Assembly: GCF_020595125.1 (NCBI RefSeq)
Contig: NZ_JACNMS010000002.1
Location: 248,001 to 312,000 of the forward strand
DNA from: Jeotgalibacillus aurantiacus
GTDB taxonomy: Bacteria > Bacillota > Bacilli > Bacillales > Jeotgalibacillaceae
Reading direction: 5' to 3'
DNA: 64,000 nucleotides
Below, in pieces: positions 43,211 through 51,606 of the stretch (position 1 is the first letter of the stretch; each line of letters begins with the position of its first letter). The notes under the pieces are model-generated. The model did no database searches. It saw only the letters and a list, made by a program, of their open reading frames with translations, and was not told the DNA's origin. Both the position numbers and the translations under genes were made by a program.

Positions 43211-44556
43211 ATTTTCATCTTTTTTTTCTGAATAATGGTCATTCGGATTGTCAGTGTAATTGCGCCTGCTGTTAAGCCGGCAATCAGACCGATCCAGTAA
43301 CCAAAGTAACTGAAGTCTGTATAGTTAGCCAATAAATAGCCGCTTGGTAATCCGATCACCCAATAGGAGATCATCGTCATAATTAATGTAATGTTAACAT
43401 CTTTATAACCTCTCAAAATACCCTGGACAGGGGCCTGTACTGCATCGGACAGCTGAAAGAGAACAGCAAAAAATAAAAACTGTGCAGTAAGTCCAATCAC
43501 CTGTTGATCCGTTACATAAATAGATGCAACCTGATCCCTGAAGAGATAAGTTAGAATACCTGCGCCTGCTGCAATTGTCACAGCAACTGTCAGGCCCAGA
43601 TAGCTGTAAGTTCTGGCATCCCTGAATCTTTTCGCACCAGCTTCAAAGCCGACAACAATGGTTAATGCCATAGATATACTTAACGGAATCATATATAAAA
43701 ATGATGAAAAGTTAAGAGCTGCCTGATGAGCCGCAACGACTTCCGTGGAATAAGCACTCATGAACAGTGTGACGGCAGAAAAAATACTCGTTTCAAAGAA
43801 AATTGAAAATCCGATTGGGATCCCGATCAGCAGAATTTCTTTCCATTTAGAAAAATCAAATGGAACAGCTTTATTAAAAATCCTGTAAAGATTAAACGGC
43901 CGTTTTGTTTGAACGATATAAATGGAAATAGCAGCGATCAGCCAGTATGTAATGGCAGAAGCAACACCGGCTCCGACCCCTCCAAGGGCTGGGAGGCCGA
44001 GTTTTCCGAAAATCAGCAAATAATTAAACAGAACATTAATCGGCAGAGACATTAACGTGACATACATCGTGACTCTTGTGAATCCAAGCGCATCTATAAA
44101 AGAGCGCAGTACGTTGTAAACGAACAGCGGGAAAATCCCGGCTGATAAAGCAAGAAGATAAAGGCCTGCAACTCTTCTAACCTCGTCTTCAATGTTCATA
44201 AATGCCAGTATCGGTTCTACTACAAAAAGGCCCAAAATTAAAATGATCAGCGCCATAAAGAGGGCAACATAAATGCCTTGAATAACCGTGTGCTGAACCT
44301 GGTTCTCTTTTTTTCCACCCATAAGCTGGGCAACAATAGGGGTAACGGATAATAATATACCTGACAGACCTGTAAAAACCGGCATCCAAAGGGACGATCC
44401 GATCGCCACTCCGGCGAGATCAGCTGTTGAATATTGTCCTGACATTATTGTGTCAAAAAAATTCATGGCAAAAAGCCCGAGCTGAGTGACCAGGATCGGA
44501 ACAAGAATAATCGAGAACTGCTTTATTTTTTGATGTAATGTGAACGTTTGTTCCAA
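43189..44556 (-). CDS. MATE-family multidrug/cation antiporter
   Basis: A 455-residue MATE transporter with twelve predicted membrane helices in two matching halves. NorM-type features include QLGLFAMNFFDTIMSGQYSTADLAGVA in helix 1-2 and SLWMPVFTGLSGILLSVTPIVAQLMG. Such proteins export cationic drugs in exchange for Na+ or H+; the substrate is not predictable. GGAGCTG precedes the ATG on the minus strand. It is convergent with the SDR gene, with which it shares a terminator that overlaps its coding end. Confidence 0.9.
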   Translation of the reverse strand: MEQTFTLHQKIKQFSIILVPILVTQLGLFAMNFFDTIMSGQYSTADLAGVAIGSSLWMPVFTGLSGILLSVTPIVAQLMGGKKENQVQHTVIQGIYVALFMALIILILGLFVVEPILAFMNIEDEVRRVAGLYLLALSAGIFPLFVYNVLRSFIDALGFTRVTMYVTLMSLPINVLFNYLLIFGKLGLPALGGVGAGVASAITYWLIAAISIYIVQTKRPFNLYRIFNKAVPFDFSKWKEILLIGIPIGFSIFFETSIFSAVTLFMSAYSTEVVAAHQAALNFSSFLYMIPLSISMALTIVVGFEAGAKRFRDARTYSYLGLTVAVTIAAGAGILTYLFRDQVASIYVTDQQVIGLTAQFLFFAVLFQLSDAVQAPVQGILRGYKDVNITLIMTMISYWVIGLPSGYLLANYTDFSYFGYWIGLIAGLTAGAITLTIRMTIIQKKKMKIEGGTKL

Positions 44557-44651
44557 TTCAGATCAGCTCCTTTAATTTGATAGAAAACAAATGAATTATA
44601 ACATAGAAAGAATTCATATGTAGTTGGAATCGTTGATTGGATGGTGAAGAT

Positions 44652-45407
44652 ATGAATATTGTATGGAAAGTATTTTTAGTCTGGTATGCAGTAGGTGTTG
44701 TATTGGTTTCTTTTGACCTGCTTCCACCGTGGCTGGAGTGGGCAAATGCGGTGTTTTTATATTTGTCAGGCATTCTGGCAATCTATTATTCCATGACGGT
44801 ACTTGGAAAAATAAAAGGGTTTATCATCAGTCTGATCATAATGGCTTTTACTATGTGGGCAGAATCTCTTGGTGTCAAATACGGCTGGATTTTCGGCTCG
44901 TATCATTATGAACAGGATTTCGGTATTCAGATTTTCGGCGTGCCGATTACAATTGGATTTGCCTGGGTAATGGTGATCTTTACATCAATGAGCATTGTAA
45001 TCAACTTATTTAATGAACAAAAAACGCTGATAAAAGCGCTACTTTATGCATTTGTCACATCATTGCTGGCTGTAACAATGGATCTCATTATTGATCCTGT
45101 AGCTGTTGCGGCAAAGCAGTACTGGGTCTGGGATGAAACGGGTCCATATTATGGTGTACCAAATCAGAACTTTGCCGGCTGGTTTTATGTGTCGTTCGGG
45201 ATTCAGTTTATCCTTTATTTCCTGATTGGCAGTCACGCACCACCAGCGAATTGGACTTCACGGATCAGGGCACTTTATTTCATGATGATTGGCATGTTTG
45301 TAGTTACGGCGCTTGCATATCAACTGTACTTAGCTGTCATCGTGACACTTAGCAGTTTATTGATCGTCTGTCTCCTGATTTACTTTGTGAGGAGGAAGCT
45401 TTCATGA
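44652..45407 (+). CDS. CruF-like carotenoid hydratase family membrane protein
   Basis: About 251 residues, seven or eight membrane helices, of the carotenoid biosynthesis (CruF/DUF422) family. Family-like segments are WAESLGVKYGWIFGSYHY (about 77-94) and DLIIDPVAVAAKQYWVWD (about 147-164), rich in conserved acidic and aromatic residues. CruF proteins add water across a terminal double bond of acyclic carotenoids, creating the hydroxyl that is then glycosylated. A TTG at 44637 is in frame but ATG 44652 after GGTGAAG is preferred. It overlaps the acyltransferase as ATGA. The activity is inferred from family and neighbours. Confidence 0.82.
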   Translation: MNIVWKVFLVWYAVGVVLVSFDLLPPWLEWANAVFLYLSGILAIYYSMTVLGKIKGFIISLIIMAFTMWAESLGVKYGWIFGSYHYEQDFGIQIFGVPITIGFAWVMVIFTSMSIVINLFNEQKTLIKALLYAFVTSLLAVTMDLIIDPVAVAAKQYWVWDETGPYYGVPNQNFAGWFYVSFGIQFILYFLIGSHAPPANWTSRIRALYFMMIGMFVVTALAYQLYLAVIVTLSSLLIVCLLIYFVRRKLS

Positions 45408-46138
45408 AGCCTGTGAAATCAAAGAGGACCGAACGCGTATTATCATCGTTTCTGACTTATCAATTCAAAAAACATTTTTATCGCGTTTACATTCAGGATC
45501 AACGCACAAAATCAGCGCCGGGTGGTAAACAATATCTGATCAATCACTCCAGCTGGTGGGACGGACTGCTCGTATTTTATTTAAATCAAAAGGTCGTTAA
45601 AGAAGACTCATATGCGATGATGAGCCGAAAGGGAGTAGAGGAATTTCCTTTCTTCTCGAAAATCGGTGCTTTTGCAGTCGACCCGTCTTCTCCTAAGAGC
45701 CTGATCAAACAGCTGAAACTGGCAAAAGATTTGCTGAATGATCAAAAAAGCATCTGGATTTTTCCTCAAGGAAAGGAAGAACATATTGAAAAGCGGCCCA
45801 TGACCTTTATGAGTGGGCCGGCTTATTTAGTAGAACACGCTGATGAACACGATATTATTCCGGTTTCAGCGTATTATACATTTCGCCATGATCAGCGGCC
45901 AGAATTATTCATTTTAATCGGTAAGGAGATCAGCAGTACGGTTTTTGACGGGATGAGCAGGGCACAGATCAATGAATCACTTAAAACTGAGTGTGAGAGC
46001 CAGCTCGATCAGATAAGAATGGATTTAATTGAAGAACAAATAACAGGCTATAGCCTTTTTCTTAAAGGATTTCCGACGGCAAGTGAATGGCTGCAGTTTT
46101 TCAAACGTCTGTCACCCGACAAAAAGGAGAAGTCATGA
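45404..46138 (+). CDS. PlsC-like acyltransferase in the carotenoid cluster
   Basis: A 244-residue lysophospholipid-acyltransferase-fold protein. The catalytic NHSSWWD (an NHx4D box, about 47-53) and the FPQGKEE block (about 122-128) are intact. In the C30 carotenoid clusters of Bacillaceae and Planococcaceae such genes next to a glycosyltransferase acylate the sugar of the carotenoid glycoside. GAGGAGG precedes ATG 45404, which overlaps the upstream stop. A role in general phospholipid synthesis is possible but less likely given the operon. Confidence 0.85.
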   Translation: MKPVKSKRTERVLSSFLTYQFKKHFYRVYIQDQRTKSAPGGKQYLINHSSWWDGLLVFYLNQKVVKEDSYAMMSRKGVEEFPFFSKIGAFAVDPSSPKSLIKQLKLAKDLLNDQKSIWIFPQGKEEHIEKRPMTFMSGPAYLVEHADEHDIIPVSAYYTFRHDQRPELFILIGKEISSTVFDGMSRAQINESLKTECESQLDQIRMDLIEEQITGYSLFLKGFPTASEWLQFFKRLSPDKKEKS

Positions 46139-47220
46139 CTATTTATGTGCTTATTCTGATCGTTTTTCTGATCGTATCTATCGTTAATATTCTTACCATG
46201 CCTTCAATGCACAGAAAAAGTAATGCCAATGACCATGTAAGTGTCTTAATTCCAATGAGAAATGAAGAAAAAAATGCTGAAGCGGTTATTCAGTCGGTTT
46301 TACATAGCAGTCATCAAAATCTAGATATCGTTGTTTTGAATGATCATTCTACTGACGGAACAGGTGACATTTTAAAAAAGTTTCAAGACAACATTACAGT
46401 CATTGAAGGATCGGAGCTTCCCGATTCATGGGTGGGCAAGGTCTACGCCTGTCACCAGCTCAGCAAACAGGCAAAAGGGGAGTACCTTCTGTTTATTGAT
46501 GCGGATGTCAGAGTCGCACCTGAGGCAATCAGTCAGGCATTATGGCTGCAAAAAAAATATGATGCCGGATTGGTTACCGGATTTCCGCGCTTTCCGGTCA
46601 GGCCGCTGCTCGGCAAACTCCTGGTTCCGTTACAGCACTTTTTTATCTTTTTCCACCTGCCAAACCTGATAGCCAACTCAACATTAAAGCCGGCTTTCAC
46701 AGCTGCACACGGAGCTTTTATGTTCTTTGAAAGGGGTGCCTATTTCTCTTCAGGTGGACACAGCGCGGTTTCCGGTTCTCTGGTGGAAGACGTTCATTTA
46801 ACGAGGGTCTTAAAGAAAAAAGGCTACCGCTGCATCCTGGCAAACGTGACAAATAGTGTTACGTGCAAAATGTATGACGCTAACAAGGATGTATGGGAAG
46901 GGTTTCTGAAGAATGTCTTTAATGGGATTGGAAAATCAAAAGCTGGTGCTGCAGGTGTCATGCTATTTTATTTTGCCTTTTATTTTCTACCCCTGCCTTT
47001 CGCGATATATGGCTTGACGGGTGATTATATCTGGATAATCCCGCTTTTAGTGGTCTGGGCACAAACGTTTCTGATCGACATTGCAACAAAGCAAAGCCCG
47101 TTTCATTTTATTCTGATGCCATTTTCAGCTCTTGCATTGATCGCGCTGCTCAGTGCTTCAATGATGAAAAGTATTCTTAATAAAGGGTACACATGGAAAG
47201 GAAGAGTGTATAAATCATGA
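46135..47220 (+). CDS. GT2-family glycosyltransferase (CrtQ-like)
   Basis: A 361-residue membrane-bound family 2 glycosyltransferase. One N-terminal helix (about 2-20) is followed by the catalytic domain with VLIPMRNEEKN, VLNDHSTDGT, the DxD site FIDADVRV (about 122-129) and EDVHLTRVLKKKG (catalytic Asp region). Two or three C-terminal helices follow. Similar to the 4,4'-diaponeurosporenoate glycosyltransferase CrtQ of the staphyloxanthin pathway. The open frame starts at 46087, but AAGGAG directly before ATG 46135 fixes the start; it overlaps the previous gene as ATGA. Confidence 0.88.
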   Translation: MTIYVLILIVFLIVSIVNILTMPSMHRKSNANDHVSVLIPMRNEEKNAEAVIQSVLHSSHQNLDIVVLNDHSTDGTGDILKKFQDNITVIEGSELPDSWVGKVYACHQLSKQAKGEYLLFIDADVRVAPEAISQALWLQKKYDAGLVTGFPRFPVRPLLGKLLVPLQHFFIFFHLPNLIANSTLKPAFTAAHGAFMFFERGAYFSSGGHSAVSGSLVEDVHLTRVLKKKGYRCILANVTNSVTCKMYDANKDVWEGFLKNVFNGIGKSKAGAAGVMLFYFAFYFLPLPFAIYGLTGDYIWIIPLLVVWAQTFLIDIATKQSPFHFILMPFSALALIALLSASMMKSILNKGYTWKGRVYKS

Positions 47221-48677
47221 AAGCAGTCATTATTGGGGCAGGCCTCGGCGGCTTAGCAGCAGGGGTTCGTCTCCAGAATGCCGGATACGATGTCACGATC
47301 GTTGAAAAAAACGATCATGTTGGAGGAAAAATGATGCCGGTTAAGATCGGTGACTATTCTTTTGATTTTGGCCCAAATACGATCACGATGCCCTGGGTAT
47401 TTGAATCAGTCCTTGATCCTACTGAATTTGACCTGTCTGATTACTTACATTTTGCAAAACTTGAGAGACATACATTAAATGTTTTTCCTGATGGATCGAA
47501 ACTGCTTCAGTCGGTTCATCCTGACGAAATGATTACTCAGCTTAAAAAGCTGGATCCTTCGGCAGCACATAAATACTGGGATTATCTAAAGGAAGTAAAC
47601 AGATTGTATAAACAGTCAGAGAACGGCTTTTTTCACAGAACATTCGCCTCCTGGCGGAATTATTTATCCCCCGGGCTGACTTCCGCTTTTTTCTCGGTCC
47701 GGCCATTTGAAAAATTGGATCATTTTCATCGCAGGTATTTTTCAAATCCGGATGTTCTGAAGGTATTTAACCGTTACGCCACTTACATTGGATCCTCACC
47801 TTTTAAAAGTCCTGCAACGTTTGGGATGATTGGACATCTAGAAATGAATACAGGCGTTTTTACAGTAAAAGGCGGAAATCCGAAAATAGCAGAAGCGTAT
47901 GCAGATGTATTCAGGAAAACGGGAGGGACGATTCTTCTGAATACAGAAGCAGAAGAGATCCTTATGAATGGTAACAAAGCAAGTTCTGTTAAACTTCATA
48001 GTGGACAGCTGCTGAAAGCTGATCAGGTGATTATTAACGGAGACTTTGTCACTGCAACAAAAAAGCTGATTCCGCAGAAGCACAGACGGTCATTACCTGA
48101 TTCAACATTGGACGGATACGAACCTTCGATTTCGGCGTTTGTTATTTTAGCCGGATTAAAAGAACGTAATGAATCCATTCATCACCATCATGTATTTTTC
48201 CCTGAAAATTATGAGAAAGAATTTCAAGATATCTTTAAGGATAATAAGCTTCCTGAAGATCCGACGATTTATATCAGTCACAGTGCCGCGACTGATCCCG
48301 GCGTATCAAAAGGGAGTAATTTATTTATTCTGGTGAATGCACCGGCAACAAAACTGAAGAATCCGGATCAGTATAAAAATAAAATATACGACATGCTCGA
48401 GCGTAAAGGGATTCCAATCAGGAAGCACCTTGAGGTTGAAAAAATCTTTACACCTGATGATCTGGCTAACAAATTTTACGCTTATAAAGGATCAATCTAT
48501 GGGATCTCTTCTCATTCCATGAAGGATTCATTTCTTCGCCCGGGCAATAAAAGCAGGGATATTGGTAATCTCTATTATACTGGTGGAACGACTCATCCGG
48601 GAGGCGGATCACCAATGGTTGTATTGAGTGGAATCAATGTATCGAACATGATTTTAAAGAAAAACGTGAAAAAGTAG
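47217..48677 (+). CDS. Phytoene-desaturase-family FAD oxidoreductase (CrtN/CrtP-like)
   Basis: A 486-residue CrtI/CrtN-type flavoprotein. The dinucleotide-binding motif GAGLGGLAAGVRLQNAGYDV is at 7-26, followed by VEKNDHVGGKM, and the C-terminal FAD motif NLYYTGGTTHPGGGSPMVVLSG is at about 451-472. Members desaturate or oxidise the ends of C30 or C40 carotenoids; which step this one does is not decided by the sequence. It is the last of four genes with ATGA overlaps. No dehydrosqualene or phytoene synthase (crtM/crtB) is in the window, so the backbone must be made elsewhere. Confidence 0.88.
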   Translation: MKAVIIGAGLGGLAAGVRLQNAGYDVTIVEKNDHVGGKMMPVKIGDYSFDFGPNTITMPWVFESVLDPTEFDLSDYLHFAKLERHTLNVFPDGSKLLQSVHPDEMITQLKKLDPSAAHKYWDYLKEVNRLYKQSENGFFHRTFASWRNYLSPGLTSAFFSVRPFEKLDHFHRRYFSNPDVLKVFNRYATYIGSSPFKSPATFGMIGHLEMNTGVFTVKGGNPKIAEAYADVFRKTGGTILLNTEAEEILMNGNKASSVKLHSGQLLKADQVIINGDFVTATKKLIPQKHRRSLPDSTLDGYEPSISAFVILAGLKERNESIHHHHVFFPENYEKEFQDIFKDNKLPEDPTIYISHSAATDPGVSKGSNLFILVNAPATKLKNPDQYKNKIYDMLERKGIPIRKHLEVEKIFTPDDLANKFYAYKGSIYGISSHSMKDSFLRPGNKSRDIGNLYYTGGTTHPGGGSPMVVLSGINVSNMILKKNVKK

Positions 48678-48751
48678 TTTAACTTCCCGTATAATGTTAC
48701 TTGCTTATGTATAATAATCAAAGTAAGTAATTTTGAGATTGGAGTAAGAAC

Positions 48752-49828
48752 ATGAATAAGCGAATTTTATTCACTGGTGGCGGTTCGGCAGGACATGTCT
48801 CTGTCAACAACGCACTTATACCAGGATTTTTAAAAAGAGGTTGGGAAGTTGAATATATCGGCTCCTACGATGGCATTGAAAAAGACATTATTACTAAAAA
48901 CTTTCCGGATCTTCATTATCAGGGCATTTCGAGTGGGAAACTGAGAAGATATTTTTCCATGAAAAACTTCACAGATCCATTTCGTGTGCTGGCAGGCACG
49001 ATGCAGGCATACAAGCGCATTAAGAAATTTAAACCGGACGTTATTTTTTCAAAAGGCGGTTTTGTTTCTGTGCCGGTGCTGCTGGCTGCAAAAATGGCCG
49101 GAGTACCTGTTGCGATCCACGAATCTGATGTAACACCCGGACTGGCCAACAAGCTCGCGATTCCGTTTGCCACAAAAATTTATACGACGTTCAGAGAAAC
49201 GCTGCAGCATGTTCCGTCAGATAAATCAACATGTGCCGGTGCGATTATCCGTAAAGAATTATTTGATGGCACACGTAAAAAGGGACTTGAACTGACAGGA
49301 CTTACTTCTTCAAAACCTGTCATGCTGGTGATGGGTGGAAGCCTTGGTGCCAAAGGAATCAATGATGCGGTACGTGAAAATCTTTCAACACTTACTGAAC
49401 ATTACTCAGTTATTCACTTGTGCGGGAAGGGAAATATCGCTCAAATCACAAACCCGGATTACATTCAATATGAATTCGTGAATAAAGAGCTTCCTGACTT
49501 GCTTGCGGTAACTGACCTCGTCGTTTCAAGAGCAGGCTCTAATTCAATCTTTGAATTCCTGGCTTTGAAAAAACCGATGCTTCTTGTACCTTTATCAAGA
49601 GAAGCAAGCAGAGGAGATCAGATCCTGAATGCCAATACATTTGTCAGTCAGGGCTATGCGCTGAAGCTTGAGGAGGAAGACCTTACTTCTGAAACGTTTA
49701 TGACTGCACTCAGGCAGCTGAGAGATCAGCAGTGGACCATGATTGAAAAAATGGACCAGGCTCCTGAGTCTTATACGATTGAACAAATGATTGATGAAAT
49801 TACGGGATTAGCAGCAGTGAATGCTTAA
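48752..49828 (+). CDS. murG: UDP-GlcNAc:lipid I transferase MurG (Staphylococcus type)
   Basis: A 358-residue GT28 glycosyltransferase that converts lipid I to lipid II. The N-terminal glycine motif is GGGSAGHVSVNNALIPGF rather than the GGTGGHxxPALA of most MurGs, but this and the following SSGKLRRYFSMKNFTDPF and SKGGFVSVPVLLAAK closely match the S. aureus MurG. The C-terminal domain has MGGSLGAKGIND and SRAGSNSIFEFLALKKPMLLVPL. It stands alone, outside any dcw cluster. TATAAT-like elements upstream of 48740 suggest its own promoter. It could be the main or a second MurG of the genome. Confidence 0.9.
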   Translation: MNKRILFTGGGSAGHVSVNNALIPGFLKRGWEVEYIGSYDGIEKDIITKNFPDLHYQGISSGKLRRYFSMKNFTDPFRVLAGTMQAYKRIKKFKPDVIFSKGGFVSVPVLLAAKMAGVPVAIHESDVTPGLANKLAIPFATKIYTTFRETLQHVPSDKSTCAGAIIRKELFDGTRKKGLELTGLTSSKPVMLVMGGSLGAKGINDAVRENLSTLTEHYSVIHLCGKGNIAQITNPDYIQYEFVNKELPDLLAVTDLVVSRAGSNSIFEFLALKKPMLLVPLSREASRGDQILNANTFVSQGYALKLEEEDLTSETFMTALRQLRDQQWTMIEKMDQAPESYTIEQMIDEITGLAAVNA

Positions 49829-49854
49829 ATTTCCTGATTATTTATCAATGTTGA

Positions 49855-49888
49855 ATACCCAGCCGGACGAATCCGGCTGGGTATTTTT
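49855..49888 (+). terminator. Terminator after murG
   Basis: ATACCCAGCCGGA and TCCGGCTGGGTAT form a perfect 13-bp stem with a CGAA loop, followed by TTTT. Confidence 0.95.
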
Positions 49889-50000
49889 GATTTTGAATTG
49901 ATCAATCACAGCAATGTGTAAATCCTTTTTACCATCATCCGTTTAAAAAATAGATGAGAGGGAAGGTACGTTGTAGAGACAATAGAGGAAGGTGAATGAT

Positions 50001-50648
50001 ATGGACATATTAGTCATTGGGGCAAATGGCACAACCGGAAAGCTTGTGATTGATAAACTTGCAAAACGCAACCGTTACTACGCAAGAGGGATGGTTCGTA
50101 GCGAGGATCAGACTCAGGGAATTGAACAGCTTGGCGGACTCCCTGTCATCGGGGATTTGGAGGGAGAGTTTTCAAGTGCCTACGATGAAGTTGACGCTGT
50201 GATTTTTGCAGCCGGGTCTGGTGGACATACCGGACCTGATAAAACGAAGTCTGTAGATGAAGAAGGAGCAATGAAAGCCATTGATATCGCGGTTGAGAAA
50301 GGTATCTCAAAATTTGTCATGTTAAGTGCGATTGCAGCTGATGAACCGTCTGTTTTGGACCTTGATGAGAATATGCAAATTTATTATGAAGCCAAAAAGA
50401 ATGCTGATCAGTATCTGATAAACAGCGGACTTAACTATACCATTATCAGACCCGGCCTTCTAACAAATGAAAAAGGAACCGGCAAGATCAGAGCTGCTGA
50501 GAAATTATCAGACCGGCAGGGAGAGATTACACGGGAAGACGTTGCAGATGTCCTAGTAGCATCGCTTGAGCATCCAAATTTAAACAACCGCATTGTTGAA
50601 ATTTTAAACGATGAAACTGATATGATGACTGCCCTCAACCGGGCATAA
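50001..50648 (+). CDS. NAD(P)-binding atypical SDR (YhfK type)
   Basis: A 215-residue protein of the NAD(P)-binding, atypical SDR a5 group. It has the cofactor motif GANGTTGKLV (about 7-16), FAAGSGGHTGPDKTK (about 71-85), and YYEAKKNADQYL giving a Y-x3-K-like pair (Tyr133, Lys137 region). Similar to B. subtilis YhfK. The reaction is unknown; related proteins are NAD(P)H-dependent quinone or flavin reductase-like. GGAAGGTG fits ATG 50001; GTG 49992 is the upstream alternative. It ends in a terminator shared with the convergent GNAT gene. Confidence 0.85.
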   Translation: MDILVIGANGTTGKLVIDKLAKRNRYYARGMVRSEDQTQGIEQLGGLPVIGDLEGEFSSAYDEVDAVIFAAGSGGHTGPDKTKSVDEEGAMKAIDIAVEKGISKFVMLSAIAADEPSVLDLDENMQIYYEAKKNADQYLINSGLNYTIIRPGLLTNEKGTGKIRAAEKLSDRQGEITREDVADVLVASLEHPNLNNRIVEILNDETDMMTALNRA

Positions 50649-50650
50649 TA

Positions 50651-50680
50651 AAAAAGACGTGTTTTAAACACGTCTTTTTT
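50651..50680. terminator. Bidirectional terminator
   Basis: A perfect palindrome AAAAAAGACGTGTTT / AAACACGTCTTTTTT, immediately between the convergent reductase and GNAT genes, gives T runs on both strands. Confidence 0.95.
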
Positions 50681-50681
50681 A

Positions 50682-51236
50682 TTATGCTTCCAAAGCATCT
50701 TCCTGAAATTCTGCCTGTTGGCGAAGAAGGTGCAATGTGTACATATCCTTATTAATTTCATACAGATTATAAATATCTTCATCCTTATTTAACTGATAAT
50801 AAAGAGAAGGATTCGTTTCATTTGCGAGGGTGACATAAGGCAGTTTTTCTGCCGCTTTTTGTGATCGGATATTTACTTTGCGGATTCGCATGTAGATTTT
50901 TTCGATTCCAAGCTCATAGAAGAGCTCCTGAAAGAATGCATCCTTTGCCGGCTGATTATAGCCCTTTCCGTGGTATGGTTTTCCGATCCATGTTCCAAGA
51001 AAGCCGCTGTTTTCCTGAATATCATACAGATTAATCGTACCAATCGGGGCTCCCCATTCATCTGTAATCGTACGGGAAATCAATTCTCCTCTTTCTTCAG
51101 ACTCAATCGTCTGCTTTGTCATAAACATTAACTCATCTGAAGAATACGCCTTCTGACGCACAAAAGGGAAGACTTCAGGATGCGACATCAGTTCAAAAAG
51201 CGCTTGGCTTTCATGAACTTCCCGCTTTTTAATCAT
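50682..51236 (-). CDS. GNAT-family N-acetyltransferase (RimJ/RimL-like)
   Basis: A 184-residue GNAT acetyltransferase. The acetyl-CoA-binding region reads GTWIGKPYHGKGYNQPAKDAF, a variant of the Q/RxxGxG/A motif; the fold resembles RimJ/RimL-type enzymes that acetylate protein N-termini or small molecules. The C-terminal extension (about 145-184) is acidic and helical. GAGGAGGGG is eight bases before the ATG at 51236; the frame can be read further from a TTG. An unusual structured leader lies upstream (51259-51390). Substrate unknown. Confidence 0.85.
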   Translation of the reverse strand: MIKKREVHESQALFELMSHPEVFPFVRQKAYSSDELMFMTKQTIESEERGELISRTITDEWGAPIGTINLYDIQENSGFLGTWIGKPYHGKGYNQPAKDAFFQELFYELGIEKIYMRIRKVNIRSQKAAEKLPYVTLANETNPSLYYQLNKDEDIYNLYEINKDMYTLHLLRQQAEFQEDALEA

Positions 51237-51285
51237 GGTTTTACCCCTCCTCAAAAGGGCAGTATCCAGTCAGGATCTGCGAACA

Positions 51286-51390
51286 CCACCCTCGAAATTT
51301 TTCATAACGTACATAAAAAATTTCGGGGTGGGAATCGAACCCACTAGGACCAGTTAAAAAGCTGGTGGCGCACCATTTGCCTTCCCTCCA
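51286..51390 (-). other. Leader with tRNA-like arms and alternative hairpin ahead of the GNAT gene
   Basis: On the minus strand GTGGGTTCGATTCCCAC (51344-51328) is a typical T-arm. ACCAG/CTGGT around CTTTTTAA (51366-51349) resembles an anticodon arm with an eight-base loop. GGC...GCC (51381-51367) resembles a D-arm. The acceptor does not close (TGGAGGG against CCCGAAA), so it is not a working tRNA. The T-arm 3' strand also belongs to a long inverted repeat (51331-51286, about 24-base arms), so the two folds compete. The same DNA can encode a 10-codon peptide (ATG 51376 to TAG 51344, after GGAGGG). Possible regulatory leader or tRNA remnant. Confidence 0.5.
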
Positions 51391-51606
51391 TTAAAGACTC
51401 TCTTAACAGTCTCATGGCATCATTGTATTGTAAACTTGTTCAGTTCGTTCTACATATTTGCATATAAATCATACAAAATTTTTTTCTTTTTGACTATAGT
51501 TTTTTTGCACGATTTTTGTCTTTTTTTCGTAAATTTTTTGCGGATAAATTGTTATCCTTCAAAAATGCTTTTTCCATTATTGCGGAAAAGTAATGTTGCA
51601 GTTGTT
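51391..51606. other. AT-rich spacer
   Basis: Minus-strand TACAAT boxes (for example 51432-51427) may drive the GNAT leader. A GACT/AGTC hairpin lies near 51394-51413. The rest (about 51475-51600) is T-rich on the plus strand, with no supported gene. Confidence 0.5.

Noticed and set aside
51321-51390. Functional tRNA-Lys (UUU) or tmRNA
   Set aside because: The acceptor stem does not pair beyond three bases, the anticodon loop has eight bases, there is no CCA end, and no tmRNA tag reading frame is present.
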